Shown here in pieces: positions 7,672 through 15,138 of a stretch of DNA of 21,823 nt; positions within the stretch are counted from its first letter, which is position 1; the number at the start of each line of letters is the position of its first letter. The stretch comes from JBBQIY01 sp964553035 (GTDB lineage: Bacteria > Verrucomicrobiota > Kiritimatiellia > RFP12 > UBA3636). The notes beneath the pieces are model-generated. The model was not told the DNA's origin and ran no database searches. It saw nothing but the letters and a program-made list of their open reading frames with translations. The position numbers and the translations under genes were made by a program. Where the stretch lies: assembly GCA_964553035.1 (NCBI GenBank), contig CAZKJH010000061.1, positions 1 to 21,823 on the forward strand, in the 5' to 3' direction.

Positions 7672-8252
7672 GTGACAGAGTATTTTCTATTGTACAAATA
7701 AAGGCAAACAAATTCTTCTAGAAGGCTTTGTAGAACAGCTCTTAATCGTGCATTGTTTGTTAAAATATTATTATGATATCTTTTTTTTGACATGAACAGT
7801 CTGCAAAACAGTTCTATTTTGATTCAGGACAATATTTTTTATATGTATATGCGATGCAATTACTTATCATGTTTTTTTGTGTTTAACAAACCAATTTTTA
7901 TGGCGAGGCCACTTGCGCACTAAACATTTAGATTCCAATGAGTTCAAAGTTAGAAGAGTATGAAAATTTTCGAATATTACGAGTCCAAAGGGCTGTAAGC
8001 GCTTCAGTTGCACCGGCTCCGAAACAAGGAGCGTAGGGGTGTTCATAACCTGTTCATAACCCGTAGATTCTTTTGCCTTGCGTGGAGAGGCTTGCTTATG
8101 TGATTATGAACAGCGCAGGGGGATATTGTTTGACCCGTTCTAAGGGGCAAGAGCAAGGATTGGGGGCTTGGGCCTCCAGTCAATCCCTTTCTAGAAAGTT
8201 GAATCGGCACGGTTGCCCGATTACGAATTTTTTTTTGACTCTGGAGATTGAA
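7672..8252. other. AT-rich non-coding region upstream of dnaA, candidate origin or dnaA control region
   Basis: These 580 bases hold no convincing gene. A frame from TTG 8073 joins dnaA but has no DnaA-like sequence before residue 60. The segment 7740-7900 is very AT-rich, with runs such as TTAAAATATTATTATGATATC and eight consecutive Ts, suggesting easily unwound DNA. A perfect -35-like TTGACA lies at 7787-7792 without a good -10. Four copies of ATGAACA occur (7792-7798; 8040-8046 and 8051-8057 inverted; 8106-8112). Chromosomal origins often lie next to dnaA, so this could be oriC, but no canonical TTATCCACA box is present. Confidence 0.4.
8040..8112. promoter_or_regulatory. Three TTATGAACA 9-mers, candidate variant DnaA boxes
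   Basis: TGTTCATAA occurs at 8040-8048 and 8051-8059, 11 bp apart (one helical turn). Its exact reverse complement TTATGAACA is at 8104-8112. The bacterial DnaA box is TTATNCACA. These share TTAT and the terminal ACA but have GA in the middle, two differences from TTATCCACA. Three perfect copies just before dnaA suggest a specific binding site, probably for DnaA autoregulation or origin function. Confidence 0.45.
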
Positions 8253-9650
8253 GTGGAAATGCATGAAGTTGTATGGGGATCCGCTCTCGAACGGCTTAAA
8301 TCCTCGCTTGATGGTGATGTGTTTTCTCGTTGGATTGCTGTCATTGCGCCCGTGTCGTTGGACGAAGGGGTTCTGACGTTGGCAGTCGACAACGAGATGT
8401 TGAAAATGTGGGTTGATAATAACTACATGCCGTACATCGTTGATTCGCTGCGCATCGACTCGGCTGAAAAGGTTCAGGTGGTTGATATTGTGGTAGACCC
8501 GGAGAGGACGTCTGCCGCAGTGGGTTCTCGCTACGACAAGCCGATACCGCGACCGCAGAATATCGAGAATCGCCCACAGGTGAGTCGCTGTCATCTGGGC
8601 TTGAATCTTGATCCGAACTACACGTTCGCAGATTTCATCATTGGCCCCTCGAACAGTTTCGCACACGCCGCTTCGGTCGCCGTGGCATCCAATCCAGGCA
8701 ATGCTTACAATCCACTCTTCATCTATGGCGACACCGGTTTGGGAAAAACGCATCTCATGCAGGCTGTCGCACATGGGGTGCAGTCACAAAATCCCAATGC
8801 AGTCGTGTGCTACGTGACCTCCGAAGTGCTTTTAAACGATTTTATTGAGTCGATTCGAAACAACACGGGTGGCGATTTCAGAAAGCGTTATCGGAATGCA
8901 GACGTTCTCCTCATTGACGATATTCATTTTTTAGCGCAGAAGACAGCACTTCAAGAGGAGTTCTTCCACACCTTCAACACGCTTCAGAACGCGCATAAGC
9001 AGATCATTATGACAAGTGATCGTCCGCTGAATAAGATCGAGGGGCTCGAAGCACGCCTTGTGTCGCGTTTCCAGCAGGGACTCATTACCTCTATTGAGCG
9101 CCCAGACTTCGAGACGCGCGTCGCAATTTTGCGTTACAAGCAACGCAACTCGACGATTCAGCTATCAGGTCCGTTGCTCACGTTCATCGCGGAGAATATC
9201 AACTCCAACGTGCGCCAACTTGAGGGAGCCATCATTCGCGCCGTCTCCTACGCTTCGCTCTCGAAACAAGAACTTACTGTCGATATTTTGCGCAACTTGC
9301 TCAAGGACATGATCGATCGTGAGAAGCGCCCTGAACTATCCTTCCTTGACATCCAGCGCGTTGTGGCGGATGACTATGATCTGCGGATGACGGATATGAC
9401 TAGCAAAGAGCGCCCACAAAACGTAGCATTACCGCGTCAGATTGCGATGTTTCTTTGCCGTACGCTTACGAACGGCTCGCTACCTGAAATTGCGGCCGCT
9501 TTTGAAAAAACCCATGCAACCATCGTTCACGCCTGTAAGACGATTCCCGGACGCATGGAGACCGATAGCGACCTCAAGCGTCGCGTTGAAGTCATTGTTG
9601 AGCGCCTGGGGCGTGACCCCTCTTCTCTGCTACTGACTTCTGCAAGCTAG
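8253..9650 (+). CDS. dnaA: Chromosomal replication initiator DnaA
   Basis: DnaA is an AAA+ ATPase that binds and opens the origin and loads the helicase. From the GTG start it has 465 residues, normal for the family. Domain I begins near WGSALERLKSSL; the AAA+ module has Walker A GDTGLGKT (159-166), Walker B VLLIDD (D222, D223), sensor 1 MTSDRP and sensor 2 NVRQLEGAI. Domain IV is the DNA-binding helix-turn-helix (VALPRQIAMFLCRTLTNGSLPEIAAAF then EKTHATIVHAC), which departs from the usual GGRDHTTVIHAC. I prefer GTG 8253 because GGAG (8243-8246) lies 6 bp upstream. ATG 8259 is the alternative, 12 bp from GGAG. The longer frame from TTG 8073 adds about 60 unrelated residues and would cover the TTATGAACA repeat at 8104-8112. 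The neighbour is not dnaN: proB follows after 205 bp. Confidence 0.96.
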   Translation: MEMHEVVWGSALERLKSSLDGDVFSRWIAVIAPVSLDEGVLTLAVDNEMLKMWVDNNYMPYIVDSLRIDSAEKVQVVDIVVDPERTSAAVGSRYDKPIPRPQNIENRPQVSRCHLGLNLDPNYTFADFIIGPSNSFAHAASVAVASNPGNAYNPLFIYGDTGLGKTHLMQAVAHGVQSQNPNAVVCYVTSEVLLNDFIESIRNNTGGDFRKRYRNADVLLIDDIHFLAQKTALQEEFFHTFNTLQNAHKQIIMTSDRPLNKIEGLEARLVSRFQQGLITSIERPDFETRVAILRYKQRNSTIQLSGPLLTFIAENINSNVRQLEGAIIRAVSYASLSKQELTVDILRNLLKDMIDREKRPELSFLDIQRVVADDYDLRMTDMTSKERPQNVALPRQIAMFLCRTLTNGSLPEIAAAFEKTHATIVHACKTIPGRMETDSDLKRRVEVIVERLGRDPSSLLLTSAS

Positions 9651-9793
9651 ATTTTGTCAGTAGGGTGTCGGTGCGCTACGGTTGCTTTTGTGAAAGGGGA
9701 GGCCATTCTGTTTTGTTGAATTCGCTCCTCTCTCGATGATCTGCATCGACCCAACTGAATTGCATTGGATGAGGTGAAATCCGCGGAGTTGCC

Positions 9794-9802
9794 TTTTCCA
9801 CA
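9794..9802 (+). promoter_or_regulatory. DnaA-box-like 9-mer downstream of dnaA
   Basis: TTTTCCACA differs at one position from the classical DnaA box TTATCCACA. It stands alone in the 205-bp dnaA-proB gap, so chance cannot be excluded. The rest of the gap shows no gene and no clear terminator. Confidence 0.25.
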
Positions 9803-9855
9803 GTAAAATGTTTTAATACAGACGTTTCTTTTTTGAAATCCGGAGCAAACTAGAT

Positions 9856-10677
9856 ATGAACAGTGGAGAAAAGTTTCGACAGACCCTGCCCGAATCGAGG
9901 CGTATCGTGATTAAGATCGGAAGTCGGGTGATCGTGAGAAAATCGGGAAGGCCAGACATCGCTAAGATCCGGTGTCTTGTTGAGCAAATTTGCAAGATAG
10001 AGCGTAGCGGATACGAGGTGGTGATTGTCAGCTCCGGTGCGATTGCGGCTGGGATGGAGGCACTCAACATCGTGAAGCGCCCAGAAGCCGTTCCCGATCT
10101 GCAGATGTGCGCTGCCGTAGGTCAGGGACTTCTCATGGCATGCTATTCAGAGCTTTTTGGCAAGGAAAAGATCATTGTGGGACAGATGCTACTGACGCAT
10201 GATGATTTTACTCGGAAGATTCGTTTGACAAACATGCGCCGTACGATGGATCACATGCTCCGTGCACAGGTTATTCCGATCATTAACGAAAACGATGCGG
10301 TAGCCGATGAGGAGGTCAAGGCCGATATGTCGCTGGGCGATAACGACAATCTCGCTTCGCTTGTGGTGCGTCAGATCCGTGCAGATCTTTTAATTTTACT
10401 CTCAACCGTAGACGGTTTACGTGCTCACGCGGAAAATGGCCGAAGCCATCGCGTGCCGTATGTTGAGGCAGTCAACAAAGCGATCCAAAAACTGGTGCAG
10501 CCACCTGTGGCTGGCGGTGTCTCGAAGGGAGGCATGGACTCAAAACTGCGTGCGGCAGCCTCTTGTATGAAAGCTGGATGTAATGTTGTTATCGCTGACG
10601 GCACGAAGAAAGACATTCTAACCCATATCATTTCCGGTAAAGACGTTGGAACCCTGTTCATCGCCTCTCCGGTTTAA
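9856..10677 (+). CDS. proB: Glutamate 5-kinase
   Basis: This amino-acid kinase phosphorylates glutamate to gamma-glutamyl phosphate, the first step of proline synthesis, in the cytoplasm. Visible motifs are KIGSRVIV near residue 20 (nucleotide-binding start), SSGAIAAGM near 56-64, NENDAV near 145 with SLGDNDNLASLVV, and GGVSKGGMDSKLRAA near 228. At 273 residues it contains only the kinase domain. The C-terminal PUA domain found in the 367-residue E. coli enzyme is absent, as in many other bacteria. That domain affects proline feedback, so regulation may differ. GGAG lies 10 bp before ATG. proA follows 16 bp after the stop, and together they supply the immediate precursor of pyrroline-5-carboxylate. 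Confidence 0.96.
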   Translation: MNSGEKFRQTLPESRRIVIKIGSRVIVRKSGRPDIAKIRCLVEQICKIERSGYEVVIVSSGAIAAGMEALNIVKRPEAVPDLQMCAAVGQGLLMACYSELFGKEKIIVGQMLLTHDDFTRKIRLTNMRRTMDHMLRAQVIPIINENDAVADEEVKADMSLGDNDNLASLVVRQIRADLLILLSTVDGLRAHAENGRSHRVPYVEAVNKAIQKLVQPPVAGGVSKGGMDSKLRAAASCMKAGCNVVIADGTKKDILTHIISGKDVGTLFIASPV

Positions 10678-10693
10678 ACCCACCTTGAGAATT

Positions 10694-12013
10694 ATGCAAA
10701 AAGAGCACCTCACAGAACTCGCCGAGAAAGCCTCGGCTGCACAGCGCATCATGCTCGGCTTTTCGAGCCGCAAGAAGCGCGATATTCTCTACGCCATCGC
10801 TGATGAGCTTGAGAAGAATCGCGATGAAGTTCTTGCAGTCAACGCGGCCGATGTTGCCGAAGCGGTTGCTCGGGGGCGATCCACAGGGTTTCTCGATCGA
10901 CTGACGTTGACCGAGTATCGCTACGGCAACATGGTTCGCGCCTTTCGTGTCATCGCCGATTCGAAAGATCCGATTGGTGAACTGATCAGCCGCTGGATAA
11001 GACCCAACGGACTTGAGATTGTCAGAAAACGGGTTCCCATTGGTCTGATTGGCATTGCCCTTGAATCGCGCCCTCATGTTATTGCCCTCGCTACGGCGAC
11101 GTGTTTCAAAGTGAATAATGCCGTCATGGTAGTGAGCGATGATGAAGCAAAGAAGACCAATGAAATTTTGACGAAGTCGATCCGCGACGGTGGCGCTACC
11201 TTTGGCCTTCCTGCCGACGCGTTGCAAGTCTTTTGTAGTGACGACAACTTGCATGACTGCCGCATCCTGACTTCGCTGGAAGGGCTTGTCGATGTCGCGA
11301 TTCTTCGCGGCAGCCTTTCGTTTGTTAACGATCTCGTTGAGCATGCCAAAATTCCAGTTTTGAAACACAGTGGGGGACTCTGTCACGTTTATGTGGACTG
11401 TGACCGCATCAAAGCTGAAGCAGATAAAAATGCTCCAGTTGATAACACGAGTTATAACATGGTCGACATCAAGATGGCGGTCGATATCATTGTGAACTCG
11501 CGTTGCTTCGAACCTTACGCCTGCAATGCAGCGAGTGTCGTGCTCATCCACAAGGATATTGCAAAAAAACTTCTGCCGGTGCTTCGAGAACGTGCAGATG
11601 CATCCCAAATCGAGCTCCATGGCGATGGTGAAATTCTGAAGTTGCTTCCTTCCGCAAAGCCCGCAGAGCCAGAAGACTGGTGCACCCCACGCAAGGAAAT
11701 CGTTTTGACCCTTGGAATGGTTGATAGCGTCGAGCAGGCGATTGCGCACATCAATAAGTGCGGTTCGCATCTTTCCGATACGATCATCTCCGATGACGAT
11801 GCCACTCAGAACATTTTTATGCGTGAGGTTGACTCTGCCGCAGTCTATGCCAATGCATCGACGTGTTTTACCGATGGTGGGGAGTACGGCATGGGCGCCG
11901 AAGTCGGGTTGAGTACCGATAAGCTCAATGCTCGCGGACCGATTGGGCTCGAAGATCTGACGAGTACCAAGTACAGTGTATTTGGAAGCGGTCAGACACG
12001 TGGGAATCCATAA
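10694..12013 (+). CDS. proA: Gamma-glutamyl phosphate reductase
   Basis: An aldehyde-dehydrogenase-fold enzyme that reduces gamma-glutamyl phosphate to glutamate semialdehyde with NADPH. It has 439 residues from ATG 10694, which follows TTGAGA at a short spacing; an upstream in-frame ATG at 10646 would overlap proB and add non-homologous residues. Motifs include VPIGLIGIALESRPHV (114-129), LVDVAILRGS near 198, GLCHVYVD near 228-235, Cys277 in YACNAASVVLIH (the expected catalytic cysteine) and ARGPIGLEDLTS near the end. The segment following NNAVMVV reads SDDEAKKTN, where most ProA proteins have RGGKEA, so the cofactor region has diverged. The product feeds P5C reductase (proC, not in the window). 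holA starts 1 bp after the stop codon. Confidence 0.95.
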   Translation: MQKEHLTELAEKASAAQRIMLGFSSRKKRDILYAIADELEKNRDEVLAVNAADVAEAVARGRSTGFLDRLTLTEYRYGNMVRAFRVIADSKDPIGELISRWIRPNGLEIVRKRVPIGLIGIALESRPHVIALATATCFKVNNAVMVVSDDEAKKTNEILTKSIRDGGATFGLPADALQVFCSDDNLHDCRILTSLEGLVDVAILRGSLSFVNDLVEHAKIPVLKHSGGLCHVYVDCDRIKAEADKNAPVDNTSYNMVDIKMAVDIIVNSRCFEPYACNAASVVLIHKDIAKKLLPVLRERADASQIELHGDGEILKLLPSAKPAEPEDWCTPRKEIVLTLGMVDSVEQAIAHINKCGSHLSDTIISDDDATQNIFMREVDSAAVYANASTCFTDGGEYGMGAEVGLSTDKLNARGPIGLEDLTSTKYSVFGSGQTRGNP

Positions 12014-12014
12014 T

Positions 12015-13094
12015 ATGGCAGGATCGAACCTGATTCTCATTACCTGTTCCGATGATTTTGTGTTGACGACAAAAGTTAAGGAAGTGCTCGATGCTCTCGT
12101 CCCTCAATCTGATCGGATGTTTGGACTCGAAACGGTTGATGGAACTGTCGAGACGATTGATGCGGCGACCGCCGCGCTTCGGCAGACACGCAATGCACTG
12201 GTGCAGCAGGGCTTTTTCAGTGAAAGCAAAACGGTCTGGTTGCGAGATGTAGCTTTCTTTGACTCTGATCGGCTTGGAAAATCAGAGGCATTCGCTGCTG
12301 AAATAGAAATGTTTTGCGATTGGCTTGTCGAACCTGGGATACCCGAGGGCTTTACGCTTCTGGTCACGAGCACGTCCGTTCTTAAGACGGGGAAGTTTTT
12401 CAAGACGCTAACGAAGATGTCCAAGAAGGGGAGGGCGGAGATTCTTGCGTTAGCACCACCCTCAGTCAAAGATGCTTCGTCCACGGTCATGGCGACGGCT
12501 AAGAAGCTTGGATTTAAGATTTCTCCGATTGTTGCTGATGAGGTCGTCGCACGTGTTGGCTATTCTCCGCGTGAGTTGGCGATGGAGATCGAAAAGCTAT
12601 TTCTCTTCACCAAGGGTGTCGAGCCAACGCTTGAAGATGTTGAAGCTATTTGTACTTTTAACGCCGGTGGCGAGTTTTGGGATTTGACGGATGCATTTGG
12701 TTCGCACGATCTCGCTAAGACGATCAAGGTGCTCCGTAACTTGTATGAAATGCGAGCTGAGCCCATTTTCCTTGTGATGCAATTGGAGGCACGCCTCAAT
12801 GAGCTGTACCTCCTTTGTGATAGTCTCGCATCAAAAAGGCTTTCCGACTCTGGAGTCTGGTTCAGCGCACTTTCAGAAGAAGATGCTGAAGCTGTTGCCA
12901 AACTCGGCAAGTTCGACGTTACTTCAAAGCCGCCGTGGACGCTGAGCAAGCTGATCTCTCAGGCGAAAAAATGGAAAACAGCGGAATTAAAACGCGCACG
13001 CAAGGTTATGATCACCGCTCATGAGCGAATGGTCAGCGTGAGCGTGGATACCAAGGCCCTCCTTGAAATGGCGATTGCAGATGCACTGAAGTAG
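12015..13094 (+). CDS. holA: DNA polymerase III delta subunit
   Basis: The delta subunit of the clamp loader opens the sliding clamp so that it can be placed on DNA. The protein has 359 residues from ATG 12015, a typical HolA length. The N-terminus LILITCSDDFVLTTKVKEVLD fits the degenerate AAA+ start of HolA; the middle has the GYSPRELAMEIEKLFLF segment (sensor-2-like helices) and the C-terminal domain contains PIFLVMQLEARLNELYLLCDSL and ends VDTKALLEMAIADALK, typical of the family. As expected for delta there is no Walker motif. A longer frame from 11976 overlaps proA and is not needed. It is probably cotranscribed with proB-proA; this combination is functional coincidence rather than a pathway. 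A heptamer array begins 7 bp after the stop. Confidence 0.9.
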   Translation: MAGSNLILITCSDDFVLTTKVKEVLDALVPQSDRMFGLETVDGTVETIDAATAALRQTRNALVQQGFFSESKTVWLRDVAFFDSDRLGKSEAFAAEIEMFCDWLVEPGIPEGFTLLVTSTSVLKTGKFFKTLTKMSKKGRAEILALAPPSVKDASSTVMATAKKLGFKISPIVADEVVARVGYSPRELAMEIEKLFLFTKGVEPTLEDVEAICTFNAGGEFWDLTDAFGSHDLAKTIKVLRNLYEMRAEPIFLVMQLEARLNELYLLCDSLASKRLSDSGVWFSALSEEDAEAVAKLGKFDVTSKPPWTLSKLISQAKKWKTAELKRARKVMITAHERMVSVSVDTKALLEMAIADALK

Positions 13095-13100
13095 GAGAGA

Positions 13101-13135
13101 GTCGCGAGTGGCTAGTCGCGAGTTGCGAGTCGTGG
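13101..13135 (+). repeat. GC-rich tandem heptamer array
   Basis: Five consecutive 7-bp units: GTCGCGA, GTGGCTA, GTCGCGA, GTTGCGA and GTCGTGG. It starts 6 bases after the holA stop codon. Most units fit RTYRCGA, and GTCGCGA differs from the ATTACGA unit at 5310-5340 only by transitions, suggesting related elements. Confidence 0.85.
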
Positions 13136-13138
13136 TGT

Positions 13139-13267
13139 TCATCCACCTCGGATAAGATCAAGGCTGAGGATATTCAAAGAGCTATTCGTCTGGCGGGCGC
13201 CGAGTCAGAAAGCACGACGAATTTCATGCTGATGGCCGTCAATGCGGAGATGAAGACCACAGAGTGA
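13139..13267 (+). pseudogene. Orphan coding-like fragment of 42 codons
   Basis: An open frame beginning directly after the heptamer array and ending at TGA 13265-13267 reads SSTSDKIKAEDIQRAIR, then LAGAESESTTNFMLMAVNAE. Its composition is protein-like, with helical periodicity. It has no ATG, GTG or TTG near its left edge that would give a complete protein, so it looks like the 3' remnant of a gene. The pattern LAGAES...FMLMAV loosely resembles ribbon-helix-helix antitoxins, but the match is by eye only. The rest of the 13095-13358 interval holds the repeat and a promoter. Confidence 0.3.
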
Positions 13268-13292
13268 CCGCAGAGCTGACCGGCGAATAATC

Positions 13293-13322
13293 TTGACGAC
13301 AGGCGGGGTTTCTACGTAAACT
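13293..13322 (+). promoter_or_regulatory. Candidate promoter of the epimerase gene
   Basis: TTGACG (13293-13298) and TAAACT (13317-13322) are separated by 18 bp. They match five and four of six consensus positions. An ideal ribosome site AAGGAG (13347-13352) follows, six bases before the ATG at 13359. Confidence 0.45.
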
Positions 13323-13358
13323 CCAGAGCCAGTCGAGAAGATTTATAAGGAGTTTATC

Positions 13359-14348
13359 ATGAGAGTTTGTATTGTGGGAGGGACGGGTAATATCAGTACG
13401 AGTATTGTCAAATTGCTACTCGAACTCGGGCATGACGTTACCTGCTTTAATAGGGGAGTGCGTGGGGCTGTGCCCGATGGCTCAAAAGTGATTGTGGGAG
13501 ACCGGCTGGACCGGAATCGATTCGAGAAGAGAATGCAGCAGGAAGGGTTTGATGCTGCTATAGATGCAATCTGTTTTGACCGTGAAACAGCGCTCAGCGA
13601 TATCAAGGCTTTCCGTGGCGTAGGCCACTTCATACAGATTTCAACGGTTTGCACGTATGGAGTCGACTACGACGTATTGCCGGTTGGAGAAAATCATCCT
13701 CTGCGACCGACCACAGATTATGGACGAAACAAGGTTGCCGCTGACGAAGCGTTTTTGACAGCCTATAAACAGGAGCAGTTCCCGGTCAGCATTGTCAAAC
13801 CATCCACAACATACGGGCCGCAGTTAGGGTTGTTGCGACAGATCGCATGGGATTATAGTTGGATTAGCAGAGTTCTGGAGGGACGACCGATCTTGATCTC
13901 CGGCGATGGCCATGCGATTCATCAATTCTTGCATGTGGATGATGCGGCGATGTGCTTTGCCTATATGCTGGGCAGGACAGCCTGCATCGGCCAAACCTAT
14001 AATATGGTTCGTGAAGGCTACACCACTTGGCGGCGCTATCATGAGACGGCGATGAAAGCAATGGGCCGGACGGTAGAAATGATTGGCGTGAACTGCTGCG
14101 ATCTGGATTTGCTAGGGGTTCCGGGGAATGGAATCTGCCGAGAAATCTTTTCGCACAACTGCTATTATAGCGCAGAAAAGTTGTTTCAGGACGTGCCAGA
14201 ATTTAAGCCTCGCCTATCGCTTGAAGAAGGTATCCTGCGTGTGTTTCATGCTATGCAGGAACAAAAACGTATTCCAGCATCAGAGTCTGGAGGCTGGGAG
14301 GATAGAATCATCGAGCGAGTTCTGAGAATACGGGATCAAGGGGATTGA
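13359..14348 (+). CDS. NAD-dependent epimerase/dehydratase (extended SDR)
   Basis: The 329-residue protein has the Rossmann start MRVCIVGGTGNIS with GGTGNIS at 7-13 and an acidic/basic NRG segment at the end of the second strand, usual for NAD(P)-binding extended SDRs. The active-site pair is Y121 and K125 in TTDYGRNK, with S95/T96 in FIQISTVCTYG as the third member. SIVKPSTTYGP near residue 147 and the HQFLHVDDAA segment are standard substrate-pocket features. It probably epimerises or dehydrates a nucleotide sugar, but the sugar cannot be read from sequence. Its own promoter and strong AAGGAG site suggest independent transcription. Start and length match relatives called NAD-dependent epimerases. 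Confidence 0.88.
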   Translation: MRVCIVGGTGNISTSIVKLLLELGHDVTCFNRGVRGAVPDGSKVIVGDRLDRNRFEKRMQQEGFDAAIDAICFDRETALSDIKAFRGVGHFIQISTVCTYGVDYDVLPVGENHPLRPTTDYGRNKVAADEAFLTAYKQEQFPVSIVKPSTTYGPQLGLLRQIAWDYSWISRVLEGRPILISGDGHAIHQFLHVDDAAMCFAYMLGRTACIGQTYNMVREGYTTWRRYHETAMKAMGRTVEMIGVNCCDLDLLGVPGNGICREIFSHNCYYSAEKLFQDVPEFKPRLSLEEGILRVFHAMQEQKRIPASESGGWEDRIIERVLRIRDQGD

Positions 14349-14431
14349 GTGTGGGATTGGCGGAGAATGCTCAATACTCGCAGCGCTCTCACTTCTTCAA
14401 CAAAGTTCGGGACAAATGCCCGTAACGAGTA

Positions 14432-14472
14432 ACGCGCGATCGTTTCATACACGCGTTTTTAATTTTTAGTCA
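14432..14472 (+). terminator. Weak candidate terminator after the epimerase gene
   Basis: ACGCG (14432-14436) pairs with CGCGT (14452-14456) and is followed by a T-rich stretch TTTTAATTTTT. The 5-bp stem with a 15-nt loop is short, so the call is tentative. Confidence 0.3.
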
Positions 14473-14489
14473 TTTAGTTTTATCTGATG

Positions 14490-14518
14490 TTGAACAGAAA
14501 CGACAGATAGTGTATTCT
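14490..14518 (+). promoter_or_regulatory. Candidate promoter of the rnf operon
   Basis: TTGAAC (14490-14495) and TATTCT (14513-14518) are separated by exactly 17 bp. They match five and four of six consensus positions, 27 bp ahead of the rnfA start codon. GGAG (14536-14539) is the ribosome site. No operator or riboswitch is evident. Confidence 0.6.
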
Positions 14519-14544
14519 AGAGCGTTATTTGACTTGGAGCCCTT

Positions 14545-15117
14545 ATGGAATATCTATTACTTGTTGTCGGTGCCGTTTTCGTCAATAACTTCGTGCTGTC
14601 TAGGTTTTTGGGAATTTGTCCGTTTCTCGGCGTGTCTCGAAAGATTAAGACTGCCATGGGGATGTCCGGTGCGGTGATTTTTGTGATGACCGCTGCTTCG
14701 GCGGTGACGTGGGCAATCCAGCATCTCGTTCTGGAGCCCGCGAACATAGGTTATATGCAGACGATTGCTTTCATTCTGGTAATCGCCGCATTCGTGCAAC
14801 TCCTCGACATCTTGATGAAGCGTTTTACGCCTCCGTTGCATGCTGCGTTGGGCATCTACCTGCCGCTGATCACCACGAACTGCGCTGTGCTGGGTGTTGC
14901 CGTGATTAATGCCAGAGAAAAAAGTGATTTTATTACCGCCGTTCTCTTCGGGTTCTCCGCAGCCGTTGGCTTCGCGCTTGCGCTTCTGATTTTCTCTGGC
15001 ATCCGTGAGCGTCTTGACAACGCGTATCCGCCTAAGGCATTCAGAGGCGTGGCACTTGCCTTAGTTACGGCGGGACTTCTGTCGCTCGCGTTCATGGGCT
15101 TCAGCGGTCTTGTTTAA
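14545..15117 (+). CDS. rnfA: Rnf complex subunit A (membrane, iron-sulfur)
   Basis: This 190-residue integral membrane protein has six predicted helices. It is a core subunit of the Rnf complex, which passes electrons between ferredoxin and NAD+ and moves Na+ or H+ across the inner membrane. RnfA and RnfE, which are homologous, together hold a [2Fe-2S] centre in the membrane. Two cysteines in the conserved places are visible: LGICPFLG near residue 30 and TTNCAVLG near residue 113. The first line NNFVLSRFLGICPFLGVS is highly characteristic. GGAG is 5 bp before ATG. It is first in the order rnfA-B-C-D-G-E, the same order as in E. coli (rsx) and Rhodobacter. Confidence 0.97.
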   Translation: MEYLLLVVGAVFVNNFVLSRFLGICPFLGVSRKIKTAMGMSGAVIFVMTAASAVTWAIQHLVLEPANIGYMQTIAFILVIAAFVQLLDILMKRFTPPLHAALGIYLPLITTNCAVLGVAVINAREKSDFITAVLFGFSAAVGFALALLIFSGIRERLDNAYPPKAFRGVALALVTAGLLSLAFMGFSGLV

Positions 15118-15138
15118 AATTTAGAGTAGGAATATTAA

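Noticed and set aside
8073..8252. 60-residue N-terminal extension of DnaA from TTG
   Set aside because: No DnaA-like sequence, no ribosome site, and it would cover one of the TTATGAACA repeats; GTG 8253 with GGAG is better placed.
10658..12040. 460-codon open frame on the minus strand opposite proA
   Set aside because: It is antisense to a clear ProA coding region, has no recognisable motif and reflects codon bias of the real gene.
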